Below are positions 26,883 through 36,199 of a DNA stretch of 64,000 nt, piece after piece; position 1 is the first letter of the stretch, and each line of letters opens with the position of its first letter. Below the pieces are notes generated by a model. The model was not told the origin of the DNA. It saw only the letters and a list, made by a program, of their open reading frames with translations, and searched no databases. The position numbers and the translations under genes were made by a program. Origin of the DNA: Haloarcula marismortui ATCC 43049 (GTDB lineage: Archaea > Halobacteriota > Halobacteria > Halobacteriales > Haloarculaceae); assembly GCF_000011085.1 (NCBI RefSeq), contig NC_006396.1, forward strand, positions 2,108,001-2,172,000. The letters are read 5' to 3'.

Positions 26883-27674
26883 ATGAGCTAACGGCAGACA
26901 CGACTGCTAACCAAGCAATTCTATACGGTACTGTCATTCTGAGTCGACTTGTCGCCGATGACGAGCTACGACAAGAACTGGAATGGCACGCTGCACAGCT
27001 CAGGGAAACGGTGAGCTTCCGGCCCGTACAGCCAGCAGAGCTTGGGAATATTGAGGTTACACGGCTCAATGAATACTATGCAGATATCCTGCGTTTGGTT
27101 GAGCCAGTACTACGTAATCTGCACGTCGACAACCTCGAAATCGGCCACCGACAATCGTTCTCCCTGCTGGTGAATATGAATACTGTCTACGAGCGGGTGA
27201 TTGAGCGAGCAGTCAAATCTGTGGCTGAGTCACATGACCGTTGGGAGGCGACAGGGCAGGCACATACGACAAATCTCATTAGTGGCACTCCGACGGTCAA
27301 TATGTATCCAGATTTTGCTGTTAGCAACGTAGAGACTGAGACCGATGATGGGGACGAGACAGTGGTTGTGGGAGACGCCAAATGGAAGACTGGCTCAGTT
27401 TCGAACGACGATATTTACCAGCTGACTTCGTACGTTTTGGCGCGTAAAGCTCCAGGTATTGTATTCTATCCTGCACAAGATGGAGCAGCTGAAAGAGAAT
27501 ATCAAATCAAGAATGAATGGGAACTGAAGATTGTTGAGCTACCTACGGAAGATTATTCAGCAAGTTTCGAGAGTTTTGTTGACACTATAGAAACAGCTGT
27601 TGAAGATGCAATCATAGAGACCATTGACAGTCGCGACGCACATGATTAAGTGCTGAGGGCCGACATCCACCCGC

Positions 27675-28055
27675 ATGGCATCGGATCGGTCCCTATCTGA
27701 GCTCCGCGAACGCTACGAAGAATTCAAGACGGTACGTGGATGGGAGCAGTTTCACACACCTCAAAACATCGCACAAGCGCTGTCGGTCGAGGCCAGTGAG
27801 CTTTTGGAATGCTTCCTCTGGCACGACAATGTCTCCGCTAAGCGAATAAACCAGGATCCGGAATTGCGGGACCAGATCAGAGAGGAACTTGCGGATGTGG
27901 TGATCTACGCACTCAGCATGGCAAGTGAACTCGAAATAGATCTTCTCGATGCCGTGGATGAGAAGCTCGAGGCAAATGCAGAAAGATTTGATCCAGAAAC
28001 CTCAACAGAAATCACTGCACATCTGCAGGAATGGCAGCGTGAGTCACGGGACTAA
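27675..28055 (+). CDS. MazG-type nucleotide pyrophosphohydrolase of the McrBC locus
   Basis: The 126-residue protein has the helical MazG core: PQNIAQALSVEASELLECFLWHD (Glu39, Glu42, Glu45) and IREELADVVIYALSMASELEI (Glu71, Asp74), the four-acid metal site that splits NTPs into NMP and pyrophosphate. It belongs to the short single-domain dCTPase-like branch. It lies 25 bp after mcrC, on the same strand, and both regions are A+T-richer than the host. A defence role (limiting or sensing nucleotides during infection) or housekeeping of damaged nucleotides is possible. Confidence 0.85.
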   Translation: MASDRSLSELRERYEEFKTVRGWEQFHTPQNIAQALSVEASELLECFLWHDNVSAKRINQDPELRDQIREELADVVIYALSMASELEIDLLDAVDEKLEANAERFDPETSTEITAHLQEWQRESRD

Positions 28056-28334
28056 CTACTCATCTTCTCCAATACAGTACTCCTGAGTATGCTGGACAGG
28101 CAGACTCTCCGTATGTAATATTTCAGCAATCTGTCCCGGTGTTAGACTGCCCTGTTCCACAGCTTGGTTCATCAGTTCCTCGTAAGTTCCGGTGGGATGG
28201 GCAGCATTCGCGCCAGCACACTTACAGTAGTGGTCAACCGCTCTGTCGATGGCTTTGCTCTTGGTCTTCTCACCGGTTGCATCAGTCAACGCGTCAAACA
28301 TGCGTTCTCGATGGTCGGTTACTCGCAAGCGCAT
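28056..28334 (-). CDS. Small ribbon-helix-helix-like regulator
   Basis: The protein starts RLRVTDHRERMFDALTDATGEKTKSKAIDRAVDHYCKCAGANAAHPTG and has 92 residues; a start at 28346 adds four. The opening resembles small haloarchaeal RHH-like regulators and the gene at 20312. The C-terminal half (YEELMNQAVEQGSLTPGQIAEIL) has a helix-turn-helix look. It abuts the stop of the MazG gene on the opposite strand. A DNA-binding role is inferred. Confidence 0.6.
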   Translation of the reverse strand: MRLRVTDHRERMFDALTDATGEKTKSKAIDRAVDHYCKCAGANAAHPTGTYEELMNQAVEQGSLTPGQIAEILHTESLPVQHTQEYCIGEDE

Positions 28335-28627
28335 AGAATTGCACACGTCCCCCTCACATCTAGATTTTTCGTCGAACTCAAACGGTCATATCGGGTGAAT
28401 CCCCGTCAGAATCTCCCATTGATTGTAGATCAAGATTTGTCAGTGATTGCGAACCGACGTTTCTGCACACGCCACGGTTGATCTGTGTGTGCAATATCGG
28501 TGATTTGTTTCTCTGGAACTGCGACCCCTGGGGATAGATCAGACTACACAACATCAGAAGGGTTTGGCTGTCCCTCTTATCAGGTTATCTCCCTCAAATA
28601 TTTTACAGAGGAAGTGATAGAAACAAT

Positions 28628-29359
28628 GTGACTATTACAGATAGTGAATTAAAAAAGAAAGTCAATCCAGCACCTGATAAAGTTACCAAGTCGATTCTGA
28701 TTGTACCGACAGATCCAGACACAGGCCGATCTGACGACCGAGGTGCCAAATTCTGCAACTACGTCGCTGAACAGGGAGAAATAAAAGGGAAAGGAGCCCC
28801 ATCGAACAGACAGCGTCAGGTCCTCCGTGAGATGGGAACTGCAAAAAATGCAGACAAAATAATCAATATTCACCTTGGTCGGTTGGAAGAAACAGAGAGA
28901 GAATATGAGAGTGTATTTGATCTTTGGTGGGAGATAGCTGAAACGGTTGATTTCTTTTGGGATCGCTGTCATGGTGAGGACGATATAGAAGGTGAGAGCA
29001 TACAACACAAAGCAGGTCTAACAGGATATCTCATGTGGACTTCTCAGATAGATACCTCTCAGTGGGATATAGACTGGACAATGGAGAAATGCTTTAGATT
29101 AGTAAGGGAAGCAAATCAGAAAAGCAAATGGAACTCGCTTAGTGATAGAGAGGTTATAAATAAAGTATCTGAGGAGATTAGTACTATTCTCATATTGTTT
29201 CCGGAGGATGAAATTAGTCGCGAAAAAGTCCGAGATTATTTGGAGAAAGAATTCAGCAAAAAGAGTCGGTTAGATGTTTGGGAATCTTTGTCCAATAAAA
29301 AGAGAGAGGGGCTCATTACAGATACACTTTCTAAATATAATTCGGAGAATAACCAGTGA
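28628..29359 (+). CDS. Hypothetical protein, A+T-rich
   Basis: The 243-residue product from a GTG start is Lys-rich for this genome (TITDSELKKKVNPAPDKVTKSILIV). Helical stretches with Trp residues appear in the middle (YESVFDLWWEIAETVDFFWDRCHG, GYLMWTSQIDTSQWDIDWTMEK) and a charged C-terminus follows. No family, metal or nucleotide motif is recognised. Its base composition differs strongly from host genes, suggesting recent arrival. It sits at the end of the A+T-rich cargo, after the McrBC locus, so a defence role is conceivable but unsupported. Confidence 0.5.
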   Translation: MTITDSELKKKVNPAPDKVTKSILIVPTDPDTGRSDDRGAKFCNYVAEQGEIKGKGAPSNRQRQVLREMGTAKNADKIINIHLGRLEETEREYESVFDLWWEIAETVDFFWDRCHGEDDIEGESIQHKAGLTGYLMWTSQIDTSQWDIDWTMEKCFRLVREANQKSKWNSLSDREVINKVSEEISTILILFPEDEISREKVRDYLEKEFSKKSRLDVWESLSNKKREGLITDTLSKYNSENNQ

Positions 29360-29393
29360 TTCTCTGGGTCGGTATGAGCAGTCTGGAGGTTTT

Positions 29394-29582
29394 TTACATC
29401 GTTGGACTAACCAATTCTAGTCGATAGTCACCATCGCTTTCCTCACCAAGGCTCTCAACCTTGGCCCAGTGGTTACCCACCAGCTCCCCATCCTCGTCGA
29501 CGACACCGCGCTCGCGAAGATCGTCTATCGGTATCGAGACGGTCACACAGCCGCCTGCCGGGGAGAGTTTTCGCATCTCCAT
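29394..29582 (-). CDS. Small AbrB-like / DUF8053-type protein
   Basis: The 62-residue protein, EMRKLSPAGGCVTVSIPIDDLRERGVVDEDGELVGNHW, matches the opening of small haloarchaeal swapped-hairpin (AbrB-like) proteins. Such dimers bind DNA. It lies divergent to the structural gene block and may control it. The exact family name is tentative. Confidence 0.6.
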   Translation of the reverse strand: MEMRKLSPAGGCVTVSIPIDDLRERGVVDEDGELVGNHWAKVESLGEESDGDYRLELVSPTM

Positions 29583-29653
29583 GCCACCGGCGGTGCAGTC
29601 CCGATACTAAAATTTACTGAGTCCCGGGAATACTACGATTCGGTGCTTTCTAG

Positions 29654-30368
<715 letters not shown>

Positions 30369-30372
<4 letters not shown>

Positions 30373-32171
30373 CCCGCGCCGGCTCGGTCTTGCTCGCTGC
30401 GCTCATCGTCTGCTCCGCCGTCATCGGGGCCGCCGGTCCTGCGCTGGCACAGACGACGGAGACAGATACGCCCCAGTCCGACACTACCACGTTGGAGTTT
30501 AACGGCGGTGAGAACATCTTAGTCGTGGATACGACGGATATGAGCGGAACCGTCACTGTCACGTTCTCAACGAAGGAAGTCGAAGGGTCCGGTGGCAGTT
30601 CTCAACCGCTCGTCAAAGAGGAGTTCGACACCACGACAACCGACGGCGTGGCGATGGCTAATCTCGGCGCATACGACACTGTGACCGCGACTGTCGAAGG
30701 AGAGGGAACGCCCACGACCTCAACCCACGGCGGGCGTGCCGTCATGCCTGACGGCTACACCATGCTTGGCGGGACCGGCGGAGACGCCGATATACAGTGT
30801 GGCATTATGGAATCCATTGGCCGAGCAGTTGACTCTGGTTTCACACAACTCGACTGTACGGCAAATCCGGGCACTACCACTGTCAACACGACCGGTACGG
30901 ACGCCCAGCAGACGAAATTAGATATCTACCAATCCGCTCAGAACAGCAAGGCACAAGCTGACAACTACCAGACGACGCTGGATAACTACCTGTCGGATAC
31001 AAAGACTCAGGCCCGGATTATCGGCAAGAACGCCTATATCAGGTCGTTGAACAACGGTAGTAGCAAGTCTGCGGCCAAGACTGAGGCAAAACAGGCAGTA
31101 CAGGACTACTATTCCGTAAAACAGGAGAATCTAATTGCTGAGTGGAACACTCAAATCGAACACTGGAAGTATCTCCGTAGCACTGCTGAAAGCGAGTCCG
31201 GTATTGATTCGCGGTTTGTCCGCGTCGATGATGCGGACTACTACAGTGAACCGTACACCTATTATGACCGCTATACTGGCAATAGCGGCACTGAAACCAA
31301 GACTCTCGTTAACGGAACCACAGTTGACTCCGCGACCTTCGAGGTCGAGGAGGTTGCTGATGATGGCGGTACGACAATCAACAATCAGGAAACGGTCGGC
31401 ATCGAGTCCGGTGTGCTTGACTCCAATATTGATACCCGATGGCTCGGTGTCTCGTCTACTGACACCACGGACGGACCCGTTAAGATGGTCGTGTTCGAGG
31501 ACTATGAGACCTCATACGCGGCAATAGAGTCCCAGAGCGATACTGTTGAATCTAACATGGACACGCTGGCAGAGAACACGTATAGCGCCTATCAGCAGGG
31601 CGAAATCAACAGTAGCGACCTCGTGGACCCATATATGCTCTCGTCCCAGCAGTCACCGGGCGACGACTTTCAGGGCTGGACCGCTGCGCAGTTGACCCTG
31701 CTCGGGACCAACAGCCCCGAGAACTTCGACCAGATCGGGAGCTTCAACGTCACCACTGAATCCGGCACGCAGTACGAGGGCGTTCTGTTCTCGCAGGAGA
31801 ACCCAGCCAGCGGTCAGTTCGAGAACGGGACGACCTACAACACGTCTAACATTGGTGGCACGCAGTACGTCGTTACCTCGGATCGCATTGTCGAACTGGA
31901 TGGTGAGTTCACCATCGACAGTATCTCGACGCAGGACGGCCAGACCGTCCAGAACGTCACAATCGAGAAAACGACGTACGAAACCTCGAACGTCACCGAA
32001 CTCAAGCAACAGTACGAGGATCTGGCATACAAGCGCGCACAGATCGAAGCCCGTGAGAAGGCCCTGAAACAGTCCGCTGGCGGTGGCTTGCTCGGTGGCG
32101 GCAGTGTTCCGCCCGTCGTTGCATTGGCCGTCATCGGCACGCTACTGGCTATCGTCGTTCTCCAGAACTAA
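30369..32171 (+). CDS. Pleolipovirus VP4-like spike protein
   Basis: The 600-residue protein starts at GTG with a signal peptide (about 1-27, cleavage near ALAQ). A large Thr/Ser/Asp-rich extracellular part has many N-x-S/T sites. A helical segment (about 185-275, QSAQNSKAQADNYQTTLDNYL) and a coiled coil just before the end (TELKQQYEDLAYKRAQIEAREKALKQ) lead to a C-terminal membrane helix (PPVVALAVIGTLLAIVVLQ). Pleolipovirus spikes (VP4) have exactly this plan: signal, large ectodomain, coiled coil, C-terminal anchor. It would mediate host attachment and fusion. Confidence 0.75.
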
Positions 32172-32178
32172 CCCACCC

Positions 32179-32730
32179 ATGCGTTCCATTTTCTTCGTCG
32201 CGCTGCTCGTGGTCAGCCTCGGCTGCGTCAGCGCCCCGACCGCCGCACAGTCCGCGGGCAACCTCCCCGCCGAAACACCCGGCCCACAGCCCACAGCCAA
32301 CGCTACCGACACCACCCGTATCGACGGACAGACCGAGATTATCGGCTCGGAGTATCTACCAGACGAGGGTATCGCTCGCATCACCCTCCGGTCGAGCGCG
32401 GTACAAACCGTGACGATCTCCGACGCCGGCCGCTTCCAGGAAGGCGGGAAGATTCCCGTCCGCACGGTTGCCATGCGCTCGGACGACACCGCTACTGTCG
32501 AGATTCCCGTCACCGAAAAAGACGGCTACGTGGGTGTCGCCATTTCTACGGCGAACACCCCACTGTACGCCGAAATCGTACAACAGCCCTCCGGTGGCGG
32601 ACTCGACATACTCCGTGCGCTCTCGTCGTTACAGGCGTGGCTCGCCGGGGCAACTGTCGCGTTCGTCTGGATGATCGTCGCCGGCTACAACGTAATTCGC
32701 GGCGAGAATGGCCGTCCGGAGGTAGCATGA
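32179..32730 (+). CDS. Secreted, C-terminally anchored protein (pleolipovirus ORF6-like position)
   Basis: The 183-residue protein has a signal peptide (RSIFFVALLVVSLGCVSAPTAAQ), a Pro/Thr linker, a beta domain (about 50-140, GIARITLRSSAVQTVTISDAGRF) and a C-terminal helix (LQAWLAGATVAFVWMIVAGYNVI). It starts 7 bp after the spike stop. In pleolipoviruses a conserved protein of similar size follows VP4. ATG 32179 is chosen; the earlier frame from 32083 overlaps the spike gene. Overlap with the next gene is ATGA. Confidence 0.65.
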   Translation: MRSIFFVALLVVSLGCVSAPTAAQSAGNLPAETPGPQPTANATDTTRIDGQTEIIGSEYLPDEGIARITLRSSAVQTVTISDAGRFQEGGKIPVRTVAMRSDDTATVEIPVTEKDGYVGVAISTANTPLYAEIVQQPSGGGLDILRALSSLQAWLAGATVAFVWMIVAGYNVIRGENGRPEVA

Positions 32731-33521
32731 AGCCCGCACCCACCTTCCAGAACAACCGCGACCGGCTTGTCTACCTGCTGGCCGAGTACAAGCTACTTAT
32801 CGGTGGGATGCTCGCCGGTGCGGCCGTGCTGTTCGCCTACTACCAGCCACAATTGCCGACCCTGCCGACGTGGATTCCCGCCGTCGCCGTCGGCTGGCTC
32901 GTGCTGGCGATCCCCTGCTATCTCGTCGGTGCGAAGATCGCCCGCTGGCTCCGTCGCCGCAACTGGGTCGAAGTCCATCACGTCAACGCCGTCGAGGACA
33001 CCACCGAGAAGTACTACGTCCCGCCGGAACTCTGGCGGGAGAAGGAAATCGACGGTCCCGATCCGTACCCCGTCAACGGCGGCAGTGCGTGGGCAGTCCG
33101 CGAGTACGAGTATCTCGAAGACATCGGCCAGCTCCGCGTCGAGGGCGTCTGGCTCGAAGGTTGCCAAGACACCCAGCTGATGACCAGCAAGAAACAGATG
33201 CAGGACATCCACGGCTGGCTCATCGACCGCGCCGAAGAACTCGCTGCTATCCGTGGCCGATGGAGTCGCGGCAGCGTCGAGCTGCAAAAGAAGCTCGTCA
33301 CTGCTGACGCCGAAGCCAACGAGCGCGGCCAGATGATTCAGAAAACAGCTGCCAAGGAAACCTTCGGCGACCTCATCGAAGACGGCAAGAATCCCGAAGA
33401 CGCACCCACCATCCACGACCTCACCGACGCGCCCGACCCTACGGCGGACGCCGCTGTGGGCTATGGGCAGGACGAACCGACCAACGAGCAACCGCAGGAC
33501 CCTCAACTAAACGATGACTGA
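32727..33521 (+). CDS. Membrane protein (pleolipovirus ORF7-like position)
   Basis: The 264-residue protein has two N-terminal membrane helices (about 21-39 and 46-66: LLIGGMLAGAAVLFAYYQ, WIPAVAVGWLVLAIPCYLVG) followed by a soluble acidic domain of about 195 residues (VHHVNAVEDTTEKYYVPPELW; ELAAIRGRWSRGSVELQKK). It overlaps the previous gene by four bases and the NTPase by eight. The same layout (two helices, soluble tail) is found upstream of the NTPase in pleolipovirus genomes. Function unknown. Confidence 0.65.
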   Translation: MKPAPTFQNNRDRLVYLLAEYKLLIGGMLAGAAVLFAYYQPQLPTLPTWIPAVAVGWLVLAIPCYLVGAKIARWLRRRNWVEVHHVNAVEDTTEKYYVPPELWREKEIDGPDPYPVNGGSAWAVREYEYLEDIGQLRVEGVWLEGCQDTQLMTSKKQMQDIHGWLIDRAEELAAIRGRWSRGSVELQKKLVTADAEANERGQMIQKTAAKETFGDLIEDGKNPEDAPTIHDLTDAPDPTADAAVGYGQDEPTNEQPQDPQLNDD

Positions 33522-34684
33522 CGACAGCGACCTCTACACGCCCGCACAGTTCCGCGAGTATCAGGACGGCTACGGCCAACGTGATCCTGACGAGGTACAC
33601 CAACACGCCGGAATCGTGCGCGATGAGAAGCTATCCCGCTACCTCTCGATTCTCGAAACCCACTACGACCCGCGACACTGTGACCGACCAGAGAAGATGC
33701 CAGGTCAGGCCAAGGACCTCTCACACGTTCGGGAAATCGTCCGCATCGAAGGGACCGAAACGGCACGGCGAGCCATGGCGAATGGCGATATGCAGTCACT
33801 CAAGCACTTCACCGGAGACGCCGGCCAACGGGCCGATATCTCGGGAATCAAAGCCATCGATCAGCTACGGGCACAGATGACCGGCCCCGCACCGATGTTC
33901 TACGAATGGGCCGAACCCGGTACAGGGAAGTCAAACTTCGCCTGTCTACTCGGACAGCTCTGGGAGGAACAGGCCCTCGGATGCTTTGGTCGCTTCGAAT
34001 ATTCGAACTCTCGAAGAAACTGATGAGTGGACCGACTCTGACGGCGACCGTCGTGACGGCTGGCTGGCGAACTACGGCGAACTGAACGAGTGGCTGAAAC
34101 AGGACGGTGACCCGATGCACAACGAACAGGTTCCGAAGCTATTCATCTTTGACGAGGCCAGCAGCAACGCGGGCGGAAGCGGGAAAGACGGCTACGACAC
34201 AAAAACCAAGCTCGGGCCGCTCACGTACAAGATCCGGAAGTACGGCGGTTCGCTCATCATCATCGGCCACGACGGCCGCGACGTCCACCCGCTCGTTCGG
34301 GAACTCGGTGTGTGCGTCCACAAAGAGGGGCTAAAAGAAGCGACGTTCTACGAAGACGTACGAAACCGGAAGGGCGTCAACCCGATCTTCTCAGTATCGG
34401 GCATCCCCGAAACGGACTGGCGATATGACGACAAGGAACCGACTACGTGGTCGTGGTCGAGCGGCGAGGATGACGATGACGAAGTGGACCCGGAAGACCT
34501 CTCTCGAAAGCTCGCGATCTATACAGTCATCACCGCGAAGGAATCTGAACCGGACAGACCAAATCACGAAATCGCCGATTTCGTGCCGTACAGCGCCGAG
34601 TGGGTCCGTCAGCGCTGGAACGAGTATCAGGACAACGGAAAGCACCGAAACGTAGTTGGTGAGGTGACGGAGCTAACCGCATGA
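33514..34684 (+). pseudogene. Pleolipovirus VP8-like NTPase with a frameshift
   Basis: Two overlapping frames make one gene. The first (33514-34023, 169 residues) holds Walker A EPGTGKSNFACLL and then ends in shadow-like FEYSNSRRN. The second (frame open from 33986 to 34684) holds Walker B KLFIFDEASSNAG, and later IIIGHDGRDVHPLVRELGV. The shift is near 33979: inserting two bases after CTCGG would give ALG-DA-LVASNIRTLEE. Pleolipoviruses encode an NTPase (VP8) at this position as one protein. The break separates the two nucleotide-binding motifs, so the product is probably inactive unless a frameshift signal or a sequencing error is involved. Confidence 0.75.
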
Positions 34685-34848
34685 CAGCGGCAGGATTCGA
34701 GCAACCCAACAACAACCAACCCCCCGGCGCAGCCCTGTTATTGGCCCATGGCGTGCGCTCGCGGTGCGAGCACGCGCGAGCCATGGGCAACGGCCGCGAA
34801 CAGCCCGGAGGAGTATCTATATATGACGCACGCGAGGTGCGCGAATGA
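34681..34848 (+). CDS. Small frame coupled on both sides (55 residues)
   Basis: The frame begins in an ATGA overlap with the NTPase stop and ends in an ATGA overlap with the next gene, a strong sign of a real coupled gene. The product TAAGFEQPNNNQPPGAALLLAHGV is followed by basic and Gly-rich residues with no known domain. It contains a long inverted repeat at 34744-34788, so the stretch may instead be structural DNA or RNA. The coding call is uncertain. Confidence 0.45.
   Translation: MTAAGFEQPNNNQPPGAALLLAHGVRSRCEHARAMGNGREQPGGVSIYDAREVRE
34744..34788. repeat. 45-base inverted repeat in the provirus block
   Basis: GCCCATGGC at 34744-34752 pairs perfectly with GCCATGGGC at 34780-34788, with further imperfect pairing inside (CGCTCGC with GCGAG). 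It lies about 60 bases before the PD-(D/E)xK-like gene and close to an A+T run TATCTATATAT at 34815-34825 that may be its TATA box. It could be an RNA hairpin, a replication site or a regulator target. Confidence 0.55.
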
Positions 34849-35237
34849 GTCGGAGCCACAAGGCCAATCACTACGGCACGCTCGTCGAGCGGAAAGCCGC
34901 CGAGCGGTACAACCTCGAACTAGATCGATGCAGCTGGCATGACGCGAAACGACCGGACGGAGCGCCGGTCGAAATCAAATCCGCGATGCATCGGCACGCA
35001 GATGGGCAGCCCGGTACGTTCAAGCTCTATGATCAATACCACGAGCGGCTACGGGCGGCGAATGGATGGTATGTCTTCGGTGTGTATCGGGTTCGTGGCC
35101 GAGGTGTGGAGGTGCTGGAGTGGAACGTTCGTCATTCATCGAGATTACCTCGGTTAGAGTGGCACGGGGGTGGCGAACACAGAGATGCTCGTCAAGCCAA
35201 AATCAAACTACAAGAATTTCTATCTTCAGCAGAGTAA
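34845..35237 (+). CDS. Small PD-(D/E)xK-like nuclease candidate
   Basis: The 130-residue protein has RSHKANHYGTLVERKAAERYNLELD, then HDAKRPDGAPVEIKSAMHRH: the E...D...E-x-K layout of Holliday-junction-resolvase-like folds. The later FKLYDQYHERLRAANGWYVFGVYRVRGRGVEVLEW gives beta strands. A nuclease-like protein follows the NTPase in several halovirus and provirus genomes. Catalytic function is inferred from the motif only. Confidence 0.6.
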   Translation: MSRSHKANHYGTLVERKAAERYNLELDRCSWHDAKRPDGAPVEIKSAMHRHADGQPGTFKLYDQYHERLRAANGWYVFGVYRVRGRGVEVLEWNVRHSSRLPRLEWHGGGEHRDARQAKIKLQEFLSSAE

Positions 35238-35258
35238 ATAAAGAGCGTTTAGTAGGTG

Positions 35259-35882
35259 TTAATTCGTCTTTTCGTCGTACACTTTCCGGATCAAGTTCTC
35301 CTTATCCGACGATCGATAAACAGATAGTCCTTTTACATTATCTTGGAATAATTTCGGATACTCATCACGGGAAACTTCCACCGCGTTGACAAGTGGTAGC
35401 GACTTAACATAGTAGTCTGAGTTGGCATCTTTTTCATATGGGATTGGCGTCACACTGGAATTGGGGGGCGAAATGCCAATTTTAATATATTTGTTGAGGT
35501 TGTATGGGTCCGGATCGTCCAAGTTTTCGCTCCTCTCTCCGTAGTAAGCAGAAACAAGAGCCCCATCAGAGGCTGCCTCCATTGCATTGTAATCCTTTAT
35601 TGCACTTCCATGATCGTCGTTCTGGTATGCACTTTTTGACCAAACTGGACCGGTATTCCAATGGATACCGAATGTAGCATCGGCCTCTGGGATATCGTGT
35701 CCCGCGTACATGCGGGCTTTAGCTCTATCAGATGGAGCGAAAAAATGAACCGCCCGCATCACAGGTAACTGGTTGACATTTACTGAACGTTCGATTGAGA
35801 TTTCAATATCTTCCTCAGCGAAGTCTGGTCCCAGCGAAACTCTACCACGGTCGTCGGCTTTTCGAGTAAGGGTTTGTTTCAT
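35259..35882 (-). CDS. Hypothetical protein with AbrB-like start
   Basis: The protein has 207 residues from ATG 35882; the frame extends to 35903. The first 30 residues, KQTLTRKADDRGRVSLGPDFAEEDIEISIE, look like a swapped-hairpin AbrB-type DNA-binding strand-turn unit. The rest (FFAPSDRAKARMYAGHDIPEADATFGIHW, LNKYIKIGISPP) has no recognised family. The gene is A+T-richer than the structural block and convergent with the nuclease-like gene, 21 bp apart. It could be cargo added to the provirus. Confidence 0.5.
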   Translation of the reverse strand: MKQTLTRKADDRGRVSLGPDFAEEDIEISIERSVNVNQLPVMRAVHFFAPSDRAKARMYAGHDIPEADATFGIHWNTGPVWSKSAYQNDDHGSAIKDYNAMEAASDGALVSAYYGERSENLDDPDPYNLNKYIKIGISPPNSSVTPIPYEKDANSDYYVKSLPLVNAVEVSRDEYPKLFQDNVKGLSVYRSSDKENLIRKVYDEKTN

Positions 35883-36010
35883 ATGTTTCGAACCACATGC
35901 CACTAATTGTGGGATTCATATATATACTTTTTCCCCAGAACCCACAATCAAAGGCAAGTGACGAGCCTATAGGAGTGAGATTGCGATGGCTGTGGGATGT
36001 ATTTTGATGA

Positions 36011-36066
36011 TGTGGCCTTAGCCACACCTCTAAACGGAATCACAACCCCCCGGGTTTGATTCCGTT
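36011..36066. repeat. Two strong hairpins downstream of the replication gene
   Basis: TGTGGC-CTTA-GCCACA (36011-36026) is followed by AACGGAATCA at 36033-36042 pairing perfectly with TGATTCCGTT at 36057-36066; AACCC and GGGTT inside extend the stem. They lie in the 300-base gap after the minus-strand replication gene. They may terminate that operon or form part of a replication origin. Confidence 0.6.
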
Positions 36067-36199
36067 CAGGCGATGGGCGGGCCACTGGCCCGATCAAGCC
36101 TCAATCACGTCGGCGACCGTGCCGGACAGTGGGAGAAATCGGCAAAACAAGTGGTGTTTCCGGGGTGCTGGACAGTGATGCCTCTCAGCGGGCGGGCCG

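Larger units (their letters stand above)
24919..27649 (+). pseudogene. mcrC: mcrC nuclease gene split by an IS4/ISH8-like insertion
   Basis: Two parts, 24919-25462 and 26883-27649, join in frame when the IS and one 17-bp repeat are removed, giving 436 residues. The left part holds the N-terminal McrC domain (IQISPKAAGNNLLYLLRYAQ, LFNQELQEILRRGL, LRGRLDV). The right part holds the PD-(D/E)xK nuclease: MYPDFAV then VVVGDAKWKTG. McrC is the endonuclease partner of McrB. The joint codes KFECTYDELTADTTANQAILYG, typical McrC. As it stands the left part ends in the IS (TAA 25477-25479), so no full McrC can be made. The right fragment could start at an internal GTG (27011), which would give a lone nuclease domain. 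Confidence 0.9.
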
